From: Rhodohalobacter sulfatireducens
GTDB taxonomy: Bacteria; Bacteroidota; Rhodothermia; Balneolales; Balneolaceae
NCBI RefSeq assembly: GCF_022012475.1
Contig: NZ_JAKLWS010000029.1
Location: 1-57,047 of the forward strand
DNA length: 57,047 nt
Direction of reading: 5' to 3'
Of this stretch, positions 36,296-45,753 are shown in pieces. Made by a program: the position numbers and the translations under genes. Within the stretch, counting starts at the first letter, position 1, and every line of letters begins with the position of its first letter. Under the pieces are notes generated by a model that was given only the letters and a program-made list of their open reading frames with translations, did not search any database and had not been told where the DNA came from.

Positions 36296-37282
36296 ATGAA
36301 ACATTTATTAACCATCGGCGAATTAGATCCTTCTCAAGTACAAGGCATTCTTGATTTGAGTGTCCAGTTGCAGGAGCAATCGCCACAAATACTCCAGGGA
36401 AAAAACGTAGCTTTTGTATTTGAAAAGCCATCACTCAGAACCAAGGTTGGGGCCGAGGTAGCCATCAATCATCTCGGCGGAAACATTGTGGATATAGACG
36501 GTGACCTGATGTTCTCCAGCAGCAAAGCTGTACCCTTTAGTTTTCGGGAATCTTTATTCGATGCCATGAAGAACGTCTCACAATGGTGCGATGCCATTTT
36601 CGCGCGGGTTTTTTCTCACAGCACTCTCGAAAAAATGAAAGAGTACGGAGATATCCCGGTCGTAAATGCACTTTGCGATCTCCACCATCCCATGCAGGCA
36701 CTGGCCGATATTCTAACCATTCAGCAAAAGTTTGAGAAAGGTCAAAAAGTCTCACTAACATTTGTAGGAGATGCAAACAATGTTGCACATTCACTTACAG
36801 AAGTAATGCTCTATTTTGGGCATCACGTAACCTTTTCAGGGCCGGAACAGTACGGCTGGGATGAGGAAAAGATCGAATACTTTTCACAATTATCGACCAA
36901 ATACGGTGGATCCTTTACGATAAATAATGATCCGAAGGAAGCAGTTGCGAAAGCAGATGTACTCTACACGGATACATTCATTTCGATGGGACAAGAGCAT
37001 ATGTATGAAGATAAAATCAAACACTTTGAAGATTACCAGGTAAATGCAGATCTGTTTTCACTCACGAAAGAGAACGCCGGGTTCATGCACTGTCTTCCTG
37101 CTCACAGGGGCATTGAGGTAACTGATGACGTGATTGACCACGAAAACTCCTGGGTCTATCAACAGGCAAAAAATCGAATGATTGTATCGAAGGGGGCTTT
37201 TACGGCTCTTCTCTACCCAACACTTCTTACAGGCGAAGATACACTCAACTCGCTTGAAACGAAATTTCAAATGATCACTTAA
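36296..37282 (+). CDS. argF: Ornithine carbamoyltransferase
   Basis: 328 residues. It joins carbamoyl phosphate to ornithine to give citrulline. Carbamoyl-phosphate loop FEKPSLRTKVG, then HHPMQALAD (HPxQ), and the ornithine-side HCLPAHRG. The HCLPAHRG form is that of true ornithine transcarbamylases; the acetyl- or succinyl-ornithine enzymes of many Bacteroidetes usually differ there, so the substrate call is reasoned from this motif. It is first of three arg genes and lies behind the attenuator. A hairpin (CCCCGA/TCGGGG, 37305-37320) lies in the 90-bp space after it. Confidence 0.88.
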   Translation: MKHLLTIGELDPSQVQGILDLSVQLQEQSPQILQGKNVAFVFEKPSLRTKVGAEVAINHLGGNIVDIDGDLMFSSSKAVPFSFRESLFDAMKNVSQWCDAIFARVFSHSTLEKMKEYGDIPVVNALCDLHHPMQALADILTIQQKFEKGQKVSLTFVGDANNVAHSLTEVMLYFGHHVTFSGPEQYGWDEEKIEYFSQLSTKYGGSFTINNDPKEAVAKADVLYTDTFISMGQEHMYEDKIKHFEDYQVNADLFSLTKENAGFMHCLPAHRGIEVTDDVIDHENSWVYQQAKNRMIVSKGAFTALLYPTLLTGEDTLNSLETKFQMIT

Positions 37283-37372
37283 CAAGCAACTTCATTGACT
37301 AACGCCCCGAATGCTCGGGGTTTGACAAGGGTTCAAAAATCAAAATTTTTTAAAACTGAATAGAAACAACTC

Positions 37373-38644
37373 ATGGAAAAAGTAACAACCTATAAAAAAG
37401 TAGCCTCCCACGAAGCCGAAAAAGGAACCTTTAACACCTGCCTGCTGCTCTACTCGGGTGGATTGGATACAAGCGTAATGCTGAAGTGGATTCAGCAGGA
37501 ATACGACTGTGATGTAATTGCACTCACCATCAACATCGGACAAACAGCCGATAACCTCGATGCCATCAAAGAAAAAGCCCTGAAACTGGGTGCGAAGGAT
37601 GTAATTGTTTATGATGCAAAAGAGGAGTTTGCCGAACTCTGCACCGAAGCCGTTAAAGCCAACGCCGATTACCAGGGCGGTTATGCTCTCGGGTGTCCGC
37701 TGGGGCGGGTGATGATTTCACAGCTTGCCGTTCAATTTGCGTCTGAATTTGGATGCGAAGTGATCGCTCACGGGTGTACCGGCAAAGGGAATGACCAGGT
37801 GCGGTTTGAAAGTTATATCACAACGCTTAACCCTGAACTAAAAATTATTGCACCGGTTCGGGAATGGGGCATGGGACGGGAAGAAGAGATTGCCTATGCA
37901 AAAGAGAATGGAATTCCGGTCGATCAGTCCAAAAAATCGCCTTACTCCTACGATGAAAACATGTGGGCCAATACCGGCGAAGGTGGTGAGATTGAAAATC
38001 CTGAGTTAATACCGCCTCTCGAAAATATTTTAAAATGGGCCAACACTCCTAAAAATGCTCCCGATGAGGAGGAACTCGTTGAAATTGAATTTAAAAACGG
38101 CGAGCCAATCAGTTTAAACGGGATTCAACATGAGACGAAAGACCTTATCCAAACGCTGAATGAGATTGGTGGTAAACATGCCGTTGGTGTTTTTCATTTG
38201 ATTGAAGATCGAGTGGTTGGCCTGAAGGTTCGGGGCGTCTATGAAAACCCGGCTGCACATATTCTGATCCAGGCTCATAAAAACCTTGAGCAGCTCGTGT
38301 CTACCCGGGAAGAAAATGAGCTGAAAACCATGATGGACCAGAAATGGGCCTACCTGGTGTACGGGGCGAAATATTTTGAACCGGTTGTGGATAATATCCG
38401 GGCGTATATCAACGAGCAGAACAAAAAAGTAACCGGCAAAGTGACCGTCCGGTTGTACAAAGGAAATTGCGATGTGGTTGCACTTTCATCACCATATTCC
38501 TTGTTTGATGAAAACCTGGCGACCTTCAACAAGTCGGCTGCATTTAATCAAAATGCATCTTCCGGGTTTATTGAACTTTGGAATCTGCCGCAAAAAACGG
38601 CATATCAATTGAAGAAAACTGTTAAGGATGAGGTTGTTGAATAG
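37373..38644 (+). CDS. argG: Argininosuccinate synthase
   Basis: 423 residues. It condenses citrulline and aspartate with ATP to argininosuccinate. The ATP-pyrophosphatase loop is LLYSGGLDTSVML; the segments YALGCPLGRVMISQL, AHGCTGKGNDQVRFE and IAPVREW are diagnostic, as are the later SPYSYDENMWA and YENPAAHILIQAHKNLE. It is about 20 residues longer at the N-terminus (MEKVTTYKKVASHEAEK) than many homologues. Same strand as argF and argH. Confidence 0.96.
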   Translation: MEKVTTYKKVASHEAEKGTFNTCLLLYSGGLDTSVMLKWIQQEYDCDVIALTINIGQTADNLDAIKEKALKLGAKDVIVYDAKEEFAELCTEAVKANADYQGGYALGCPLGRVMISQLAVQFASEFGCEVIAHGCTGKGNDQVRFESYITTLNPELKIIAPVREWGMGREEEIAYAKENGIPVDQSKKSPYSYDENMWANTGEGGEIENPELIPPLENILKWANTPKNAPDEEELVEIEFKNGEPISLNGIQHETKDLIQTLNEIGGKHAVGVFHLIEDRVVGLKVRGVYENPAAHILIQAHKNLEQLVSTREENELKTMMDQKWAYLVYGAKYFEPVVDNIRAYINEQNKKVTGKVTVRLYKGNCDVVALSSPYSLFDENLATFNKSAAFNQNASSGFIELWNLPQKTAYQLKKTVKDEVVE

Positions 38645-38677
38645 GTGAAAAGGCAAATGTGAAAAGTGAAAAGAGTT

Positions 38678-38767
38678 GTCATTGCGAGGGAATGAAATGA
38701 CCGCGGCAATCCCAGGCATAGAGTTAGGAGATTGCCGCGTAGTCACTCCGTTCCTCCTCGCAATGAC
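38678..38767. repeat. GTCATTGCGAGG-type palindromic repeat
   Basis: GTCATTGCGAGG (38678-38689) and CCTCGCAATGAC (38756-38767) are perfect complements; inner GCGGCAATC (38703-38711) and GATTGCCGC (38730-38738) form a second stem. This repeat type is widely scattered in bacterial genomes between genes. It sits in the argG-argH space. Confidence 0.75.
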
Positions 38768-38776
38768 CGACTCAAG

Positions 38777-38840
38777 ATGGCGCAAGCGTCCTCGCTTGTG
38801 CCCTGTGCCCTTTTGAGCACGAGCGAGACGCTCGCGCTAT
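38777..38840. repeat. Second copy of the GGCGCAAGCGTC palindromic repeat
   Basis: ATGGCGCAAGCGTC (38777-38790) pairs with GACGCTCGCGCTAT (38827-38840), 12 of 14 positions. Its left arm is identical to that at 33486. It follows directly after the GTCATTGCGAGG repeat, so the argG-argH intergenic holds two different repeat families. Confidence 0.68.
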
Positions 38841-38935
38841 TATGCATCAGAATCGGATAATTTCATTTATCTTGAAATTAACTTTGGTAACGAAAAAACA
38901 ACGAACAACAAACCACGAACTACGAACAAAAGCCA

Positions 38936-40240
38936 ATGCCCAAACTCTGGCAGAAGAGTAACACCGAGACCGAAACCAGCACATCCAAAAAAGCAGAAGC
39001 ATTTACTGTCGGGAATGACTATATCCTTGACCAGGAACTTGTTCCTTATGATATACAGGGATCCACGGCTCATGCCAAAGCACTTAACAAAATTGGTATT
39101 CTGACGGATAAAGAACTCGAAAAACTAACTTCAGCTCTCCACGAGATTCTCGAGGATTGGAAGAATAACGAGTTCGAGATCCGAATAGAGGATGAGGATA
39201 TGCATACCGCCATTGAACTGTCACTTGTTAAAAAACTTGGAGACCTCGGGAAGAAAATTCATACGGCTCGATCCCGAAATGACCAGGTTTTAACCGCCGT
39301 TCGGCTCTATGAAAAAAAGCAGCTCAAAGAGATCAAAAGCTTAACCCGGAAAGTGGCCGGTTCTATTTTAGATTTCGCTGAAGCTCACCAGGGTATCCCG
39401 ATGCCGGGTTTTACTCATACCCGAAAAGCAATGTTAAGCAGTGTGGGATTGTGGGCCGGTGCCTTTGCAGAGATACTGATTTTACAAGCTGAATCTTCCG
39501 GGGGAATAGAAGCATTGGTTGATAAGTCACCACTTGGTTCAGCCGCAGGGTTTGGTACATCGTTTGATATCGACCGGGAACAAGAGGCCGAGGATCTTGG
39601 ATTTTCTGAACCTCTGATCTGCTCAACAACTGCACAACTTTCCCGTGGGTGGACCGAATTGCAGTTTGTACAATATCTCTCCGGTGTGACATCTGTCTTA
39701 AACCGATTTGCTTCCGATGTGATCCAATTCAGTAGTTCAGCCTATCCCTATTTTGATTTAGATACTTCTGTTTGTACGGGTTCGTCCATCATGCCTCAAA
39801 AGAAAAATCCCGATGTAGCTGAACTTCTTCGGGGTGGTCATTCGGAATTGGTTGGGTTTGCTTCATCCCTTCAAATACTCACCACAAATCTCGGCAGCGG
39901 ATATCATAGGGACCTGCAACTCAGTAAAGAACCGGTTCTTAAAGCCGTGAATAAAACCAAACAGCTTCTGGAAGCAGCCGGGTTGCTCATCACAAATATG
40001 GAACCGATCAAAGAGAACCTGGCCGAAGCATGCAGTTCTGAAATCTTTGCCGCTGAAGCCGCCTACGATCTCGTTAAAGAGAAAGGCATGACATTCCGCG
40101 AAGCTTACCGACATATCGGTGATCACCCTGAAGAAGTTGAGAATATTTCCGCCGAAGAGATTTTGAAGAAGTACACGCATCTGGGCTCACCCGGAAATGC
40201 TGGCTTGGAAAAATTGAGGGAGAGGTTGGAAAGGCTGTAG
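38936..40240 (+). CDS. argH: Argininosuccinate lyase
   Basis: 434 residues. It splits argininosuccinate into arginine and fumarate, the last step of arginine synthesis. Fumarase/aspartase superfamily signatures: EDEDMHTAIE, TARSRNDQV, PGFTHTRKA (T-H of the active site) and GSSIMPQKKNPD with the catalytic Ser. The C-terminal subdomain is complete. It is separated from argG by 291 bp containing two repeats, so it could be read through or have its own promoter. Confidence 0.95.
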   Translation: MPKLWQKSNTETETSTSKKAEAFTVGNDYILDQELVPYDIQGSTAHAKALNKIGILTDKELEKLTSALHEILEDWKNNEFEIRIEDEDMHTAIELSLVKKLGDLGKKIHTARSRNDQVLTAVRLYEKKQLKEIKSLTRKVAGSILDFAEAHQGIPMPGFTHTRKAMLSSVGLWAGAFAEILILQAESSGGIEALVDKSPLGSAAGFGTSFDIDREQEAEDLGFSEPLICSTTAQLSRGWTELQFVQYLSGVTSVLNRFASDVIQFSSSAYPYFDLDTSVCTGSSIMPQKKNPDVAELLRGGHSELVGFASSLQILTTNLGSGYHRDLQLSKEPVLKAVNKTKQLLEAAGLLITNMEPIKENLAEACSSEIFAAEAAYDLVKEKGMTFREAYRHIGDHPEEVENISAEEILKKYTHLGSPGNAGLEKLRERLERL

Positions 40241-40473
40241 GCAAACAACCTGAGAGTTTGAGCGCTCCGAGTAGTCGGAGCTGTCAGAGTTGTGGTGAGC
40301 TTAGCTTCAAACCATAGGTAACTTTAACTAACGCTTGGCAACTCTTGCAGTCCCGACAGTTCGGGCGAAAAGCACGATCCTTCTGCCAGGTTGCACCTAA
40401 CTTATAATCATATCTGAATCTGTTATATTGTTTCTTTGCAACGAACCACAGTCAAACAACCACCAACAAATCA
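40241..40473. other. Non-coding space with a hairpin
   Basis: A short hairpin GCTCCGA/TCGGAGC sits at about 40265-40280; a longer, weaker pairing of CAACCTG near 40248 with CAGGTTG near 40388 could enclose it. No gene, no clear T-run. Probably another degenerate repeat and the promoter of the following gene. Confidence 0.35.
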
Positions 40474-41361
40474 ATGCATTCCTTCTTCCTCCTAATTCTT
40501 CTCTTCATCTCAGGCTTCCATGAAACCGATCCGGATATCGTAACTCTAAAATCCGAGATTGAAGAGTACCTCTCTGAACAGGAAGGCACATTCTCGGTTT
40601 GGTTTCAGCATCTGCAGGAAGACGAACAACATTTTGCCATAAACGAGGACACGCTTTTTCATGCAGCCAGTACGATGAAAACACCGGTGATGATCGAGAT
40701 TTTCAAACGAGTTGAACAAGGAGAACTCAGCCTGGATGATTCGATCAAAGTGGAAAACAAGTTTTACAGCATTGTGGATGGTTCTGAATTCCGGATGACA
40801 CTAAGCCCCGACAGTAATGATCCCATTGAAAAGATGGTTGGGGAGATGGCAACCATTCGGGATCTCAATCATGCGATGATTACATACAGCAGTAACCTGG
40901 CAACCAATATTCTAATCAAACTCGTCGGGGCTGAAGAAACAACTCAAACCATGCGCGAACTTGGAGCTGAACGCATCAAAGTATTACGCGGTGTGGAAGA
41001 CCTGAAAGCGTTTGAAAAGGGTCTTAGCAATCGAACAACAGCCAGGGATCTTGGAATCATCCTGGAGCATCTGGCAAGAGGATCGGCTGTGAACCCGGAG
41101 ATGGATCAGCAGATGATTGAGGTTTTAAAAGATCAATATTACCGGGATATCGTCCCTGCTAAGTTACCCGATGAAGTGGTTATTGCCAATAAAACCGGGT
41201 CTATTACAGGTGTCGAGCACGATTCGGCCATCGTATATCTTCCGGACGGCTCTTCTTATGTTCTGATTTTTCTATCCAAAAATGTACCTGAGAATGTTGA
41301 AGGACGAGAGATCGGGTCAAAAGTTTCTAAAATGATTTATGATTATCTGACTTCGGGCTGA
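40474..41361 (+). CDS. Class A beta-lactamase-fold serine hydrolase
   Basis: 295 residues, exported. The three serine beta-lactamase/DD-peptidase motifs are visible: S-T-M-K (ASTMK, catalytic Ser and Lys, about residues 67-70), SSN in TYSSNLATN in the SDN place, and KTGS in ANKTGSITG. The omega-loop Glu is not in the usual RxExxLN form (RGVEDLKAFE), so efficient penicillin hydrolysis cannot be assumed. It may be a beta-lactamase-related hydrolase or a peptidoglycan enzyme. Confidence 0.82.
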   Translation: MHSFFLLILLFISGFHETDPDIVTLKSEIEEYLSEQEGTFSVWFQHLQEDEQHFAINEDTLFHAASTMKTPVMIEIFKRVEQGELSLDDSIKVENKFYSIVDGSEFRMTLSPDSNDPIEKMVGEMATIRDLNHAMITYSSNLATNILIKLVGAEETTQTMRELGAERIKVLRGVEDLKAFEKGLSNRTTARDLGIILEHLARGSAVNPEMDQQMIEVLKDQYYRDIVPAKLPDEVVIANKTGSITGVEHDSAIVYLPDGSSYVLIFLSKNVPENVEGREIGSKVSKMIYDYLTSG

Positions 41362-41444
41362 TCTGTTTCCTAAGAAATCCATTTTGAAACGTCTTTTAAC
41401 TCAAATCCATTATAATTAATGAATGTGAACAAAAAGATGTACTT

Positions 41445-41834
41445 ATGGCTACAAAAGAAACACCCGTTGAAAATTCACCTTTTAGCGAAGAGGAGTTGGA
41501 ACACTTCAAGAAAAAACTTTTAGAGGAGAAAGAAGAAGCTGAAAAAAATATCAAGGAAGCAAAAGAGAGTTTAGAAGATATTAACAGCGACTTTGATGAT
41601 GAAAAGTCTGCCCAGGACCACCACCATGGGGATTTGGCCACTCAAGAAGACACAAAATTGACTTACCTCACGGCGATCGACAAGAACCAGGAAAAACTGG
41701 ACAAAATTACTGTAGCGCTCGATCGTATCGGGACGGGCAATTATGGAATCTGTGTAGAAACGGGTCAGCCCATACAAAAAGAACGTCTCGAAGCGATGCC
41801 CTATGCCATTCGAAGTGTTGGTGTAAAGGAGTAA
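41445..41834 (+). CDS. TraR/DksA-family protein with degenerate zinc finger
   Basis: 129 residues. N-terminal coiled coil, an acidic region, and the DksA-like C-terminal finger NYGICVETGQPIQKERLEAMPYA. Only Cys103 of the usual four zinc ligands remains (position 106 is Thr and the second pair is absent), a pattern common in Bacteroidota homologues. DksA-type proteins bind RNA polymerase through the secondary channel and can modify the response to ppGpp; whether this one does is an inference. Confidence 0.85.
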   Translation: MATKETPVENSPFSEEELEHFKKKLLEEKEEAEKNIKEAKESLEDINSDFDDEKSAQDHHHGDLATQEDTKLTYLTAIDKNQEKLDKITVALDRIGTGNYGICVETGQPIQKERLEAMPYAIRSVGVKE

Positions 41835-41851
41835 GAAATCTATTAATTTTT

Positions 41852-41923
41852 AACCGCTGGGAGCGCAGTGCTTTTTTTTATCGACCTGGATTCATCTATC
41901 TGCTACCAACAGCCCCGGCGGTT
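41852..41923. terminator. Imperfect inverted repeat between convergent genes
   Basis: AACCGCTGGG (41852-41861) pairs with CCCCGGCGGTT (41913-41923) with one bulge. A run of eight Ts lies inside the loop (41872-41879). It may terminate the dksA-like gene. Confidence 0.4.
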
Positions 41924-41984
41924 CAATAAATGAAGCAAAATTTTAAAGCACCTTTTCTTTCACACTGTTACGAACAAGCTGATT

Positions 41985-42743
41985 TTAGTCATTATCAGAA
42001 ACTACACAGCGAAAACCGATCGTGTGGTCTTCCAGTTCAGCTAATACACCTACACGCCAATATGTTCGAAGAGTAGCATCTTCGCTGTTGAAACTGCCGC
42101 CGCGAATTACGCGCATGGCGCGCTCATCCAACGGATAGTATTCGATTGAATCGGGATTCGTTTCGTAAAACGGGTAATAATCCCCAATATACTCCGATAC
42201 ATTTCCGCTCATGTCATATAATCCCAGATCATTAGGCTTTTTCGTGCCAACAAAGTAGGCGTATGGCCCGCTGTTGTCCAGGTGCCGTGCATATCTGTTG
42301 AGGCTGTCTGGGTTGGACGTACCGGCATAAAGCTGATTTAGTCCGCCGGAACGGGCTGCATATTCCCACTCCTGTTCAGTCGGCAGTCGATATCCATAAG
42401 CGTTACAAAAAGCTTGTGCATCATACCAATTGACATTCATCACAGCCCTGTTTCCACGGCCTCGGTCATCATCTTCGGGCAGTGGACGTTTAGTAGCTTT
42501 GGCAAATGCATCATACTGCTCATAGGTCACTTCGTACGTACCGATGTAAAAATCATCCAGTGTTACTTCGTGCAGTGGTTTTGAGTCATCATTTTCGCGT
42601 TCAAACAGGTCTCCCATCAAAAAAGTACCGCCCTCTACTTTGGTCATCTCCACCGGTTTTAGTTGCTCCCGGAGAGGGGTTTGAAGCAGAGTGCAACCCC
42701 CCATAATGACGATCAATGAGATCAAGCAAAATCTTCTAAACAT
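41985..42743 (-). CDS. Formylglycine-generating-enzyme (SUMF1) domain lipoprotein
   Basis: 252 residues. The leader ends in a GGC lipobox (Cys16). The domain shows GGTFLMGDLF, HEVTLDDFYIGTYEVTYEQYDAF, NWYDAQAFCNAYGYRLPTEQEWEYAAR, LGLYDMSGNVSEYIGDYY, VIRGGSFNS and IGFRCV, as in FGE-sulfatase domain proteins. The redox Cys pair of true sulfatase-maturing enzymes is not evident, so it may be a structural or gliding-type lipoprotein (GldJ/K-like) rather than a maturase. The neighbouring 191-bp space upstream holds no gene. Confidence 0.85.
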   Translation of the reverse strand: MFRRFCLISLIVIMGGCTLLQTPLREQLKPVEMTKVEGGTFLMGDLFERENDDSKPLHEVTLDDFYIGTYEVTYEQYDAFAKATKRPLPEDDDRGRGNRAVMNVNWYDAQAFCNAYGYRLPTEQEWEYAARSGGLNQLYAGTSNPDSLNRYARHLDNSGPYAYFVGTKKPNDLGLYDMSGNVSEYIGDYYPFYETNPDSIEYYPLDERAMRVIRGGSFNSEDATLRTYWRVGVLAELEDHTIGFRCVVSDND

Positions 42744-42934
42744 ACTAAGTTACTAATACTAAAAATATAGTATAATATATGCATGTCTGGTCTTGGTTCA
42801 AAGTGAAATGTTTTATCTTTTAAAGTATGTTTAGCTCAAATTATTTAAATCAATTCCGTATTCGGTTTGAAAGATTTGAATCGAATTGGTTACTATAACT
42901 GTGTTTAATTAAAGCCTAGAAGAATTCTTTACCC

Positions 42935-45517
42935 ATGAAAAACAGATTCATATCCCTGCTCCTTTTGCTCATTATTCCATTCACCGGTTATTCACAGGCA
43001 GACCTGGATTACTACCTTCCTGATGATGTAGAGCTTGACCCGACGATCCCGACCCCGGAGGAAGTGATTGGTCACCAGGTCGGTGAGTGGCATGTAACCC
43101 ACGATAAACTTGTAAGTTATATGTATGCCATTGCAGAGGCGTCTGATCGTGTGACAATTGAAGAGTATGCAAAGTCATATGAAGACCGGCCTCTTTTGAT
43201 ATTAACAATCACTTCGCCCGGAAATCATGCTCAAATTGACGAGATTAAGGAGAATCAACTGGCATTAACCGAGCCGGATCAATCCGGCGATGTGGACATT
43301 GAAAACCAGCCGGTGGTTGTAAATATCGGGAACAGCATTCACGGCAATGAGCCAAGCGGATCGAATTCGTCATTGCTTACTGCATACTATTTTGCCGCCG
43401 CCCAGGGGGAAAGAGTTGAAGAGATTCTAGACGATGCGGTACTTTTGCTTGATCCATCATTCAACCCAGACGGCCTGAACAGATTTGCAACATGGGTAAA
43501 CATGCACAAGAGCATTACAACTACAACCGATCCCGCCGACCGCGAATACAACGAGCGATGGCCAAGCGGTCGAACTAATCACTACTGGTTTGATTTGAAC
43601 CGTGACTGGATGCCTGTTCAGCACCCTGAAAGCCGCGGGCGAATTGCCAAGTTCCACGAATGGAGGCCCAATATTTTAACGGACCATCACGAAATGGGAT
43701 CGAACTCCACGTTTTTTTTCCAGCCCGGCATTCCATCACGAACACATCCTCTTACGCCGCAAATCAACCAGGACTTGACCGGGCAGATCGCTGAATTTCA
43801 TGCTGAAGCGCTGGACGAGATCCAGAGCCTCTACTACTCCGAAGAATCCTTTGATGATTTTTACTATGGAAAAGGATCCACTTACCCCGACCTGTTTGGG
43901 ACCATCGGGATTTTGTTTGAGCAGGCCAGTTCCCGGGGCCATGCACAGGAAACGAACCACGGAGTTCTGGAATTTCCGTTCACCATCCGCAATCAATTCA
44001 CCACGGCACTTTCTACAGTGGATGCAGCCGTTGCCCTCCGAACAGACCTGCATGAATATCGAAGAGATTATTACCGTGATGTTCGAGAAGAAGCATCCAG
44101 TGCCGATGCCAAAGCATTTGTAATTGGTGATCCGTATGACCGGGGGAGAAACTATCACTTTGCGGATTTGTTGTCGAAACATAACGTAGATATGTACGAA
44201 CTATCTGAAGATATTGAAGTGAATGGGCAAGAGTTCAGACAGGGTAGTGCCTGGGTGATTCCAACCGATCAGGCCGAATATAAATTCATTGAAGCGATGT
44301 TTGAAACCCGCACCGAATTTACAGACAGCCTTTTTTATGATGTATCCACGTGGACACTTCCTTTCGCCTTCAACCTGCCGTACGCCGAGTTGGATGACGG
44401 TGATTTTGATAACGACCTGTTAGGAAATCGGGTTGAAAATCCTGAGCTGCCCTCCGGTGAGATTATCGGCGGGGAGAGTAACTATGCTTATATATTCTCC
44501 TGGGATGAATACTACGCTCCCCGAACATTGTATCGGCTTCAAGACAAGGGAGTTCGAACAAAAGTGATTCAAAAACCGACCACAGTTGAAACACCGGACG
44601 GACCAATGGAGTTTGATTACGGATCTATTGTCGTTGCACTTGGAACACAAGATGTAGATGCCGGTGAGATTTACAGCACACTGCAAACCGCATCCGAGGA
44701 AGATGGCGTAACCATCTATAACGTTACCAGCGGCTTGAGTGTAAACGGTGTGGATCTCGGAAGTCCCAGTATTGAAACACTTGAAAAACCTGAGATTGCG
44801 ATTCTCGTTGGAAGTGGAATAAGCAGTTATGATGTCGGTGAAGCCTGGCATCAATTTGATCAGCGCTACAAAATACCGATCACCATGATTGAGAAAGATG
44901 AATTCGGTTCAGCTGATCTTGACCGGTACAATACCATCATTATGTCAGACGGCGGTTATGGAGACCTCTCTGAAAACTCAATTTCCGAATTGAAGGAGTG
45001 GATTCGTAACGATGGTGTGCTGATCCTCCAGGAAGGCGCAATCGAATGGGGCATCAACCAGGATCTGGTTAATCTTACTGCAAAACAGGACAGCGGCCGC
45101 TTTGAATTCAGTGAAGATTTAAGTTATGCAGATCTGCCAAGTGCCCGTGGTGCACAGTACATTGGTGGAACAATTTTTAACGCTGCACTGGATACAACAC
45201 ATCCATTAGGATATGGATATAATGATGAGGAGATCTATGTTTTCCGAAGCGGAACACAATTTTATGAGCAGCCTGAAAACCATTTTTCCGTCCCCGTTTC
45301 CCTGACTGAAGATCCACTCGCCAGTGGATATATTTCTGATTTCAACCTTGAATTGATCAGAAATACGCCATCAATTGTGGTTGACAGCCACGGTGGAGGT
45401 CGCATCATCAGCTTTGTAGATAATCCAAACTTCAGGGCGTTCTGGTTTGGACAGAATAAATTGTTTGCAAATGCCATTTTCTTCGGCCGAACGATTTACT
45501 GGGCATCAACAAATTAA
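42935..45517 (+). CDS. M14 family zinc carboxypeptidase
   Basis: 860 residues, secreted (signal peptide ends TGYSQ). The N-terminal catalytic domain has the zinc ligands His136 and Glu139 in IHGNEPSG, followed by DPSFNPDGLNRF, LNRDWMP and TDHHEMGSNSTFFF with the third ligand region. The C-terminal half (about 500-860) carries a class I glutamine-amidotransferase-like fold segment (ILVGSGISSYDVGEAWHQFD) typical of this large subgroup. It cuts peptides or peptidoglycan-type substrates outside the cytoplasm. Confidence 0.9.
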   Translation: MKNRFISLLLLLIIPFTGYSQADLDYYLPDDVELDPTIPTPEEVIGHQVGEWHVTHDKLVSYMYAIAEASDRVTIEEYAKSYEDRPLLILTITSPGNHAQIDEIKENQLALTEPDQSGDVDIENQPVVVNIGNSIHGNEPSGSNSSLLTAYYFAAAQGERVEEILDDAVLLLDPSFNPDGLNRFATWVNMHKSITTTTDPADREYNERWPSGRTNHYWFDLNRDWMPVQHPESRGRIAKFHEWRPNILTDHHEMGSNSTFFFQPGIPSRTHPLTPQINQDLTGQIAEFHAEALDEIQSLYYSEESFDDFYYGKGSTYPDLFGTIGILFEQASSRGHAQETNHGVLEFPFTIRNQFTTALSTVDAAVALRTDLHEYRRDYYRDVREEASSADAKAFVIGDPYDRGRNYHFADLLSKHNVDMYELSEDIEVNGQEFRQGSAWVIPTDQAEYKFIEAMFETRTEFTDSLFYDVSTWTLPFAFNLPYAELDDGDFDNDLLGNRVENPELPSGEIIGGESNYAYIFSWDEYYAPRTLYRLQDKGVRTKVIQKPTTVETPDGPMEFDYGSIVVALGTQDVDAGEIYSTLQTASEEDGVTIYNVTSGLSVNGVDLGSPSIETLEKPEIAILVGSGISSYDVGEAWHQFDQRYKIPITMIEKDEFGSADLDRYNTIIMSDGGYGDLSENSISELKEWIRNDGVLILQEGAIEWGINQDLVNLTAKQDSGRFEFSEDLSYADLPSARGAQYIGGTIFNAALDTTHPLGYGYNDEEIYVFRSGTQFYEQPENHFSVPVSLTEDPLASGYISDFNLELIRNTPSIVVDSHGGGRIISFVDNPNFRAFWFGQNKLFANAIFFGRTIYWASTN

Positions 45518-45559
45518 TGTGATTTAAACGGCGGATTATTAAGATTGAAAATTGTGTAG

Positions 45560-45736
45560 ATCTATGAAGACAATTTCCAATCTTTTCTATTGCCATTTGC
45601 TTCAGCTGAGGGTAATGAATTGAAATACTGTCAAGATTATATTGATAAAACCAAATCTGTAAAATGTATTCATACTCTTGATGTTGTTAAAAAATCCGAT
45701 TTAATCTCGCTTTTGAAAGGAGACTTTCAATCTTAA
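45560..45736 (+). pseudogene. Orphan 3' coding remnant
   Basis: 58 open codons following a TAG, without a good start, reading IYEDNFQSFLLPFASAEG then LKYCQDYIDKTKSVKC and ending LLKGDFQS before TAA. The composition is protein-like, so this may be the tail of a degraded gene. No family recognised. It sits immediately before the first VOC gene. Confidence 0.35.
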
Positions 45737-45753
45737 CCCATAACCCCACTACA

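Noticed and set aside
42981-44182. Several minus-strand open frames under the M14 peptidase
   Set aside because: All are antisense to one long, motif-supported gene and show no domain or start context of their own.
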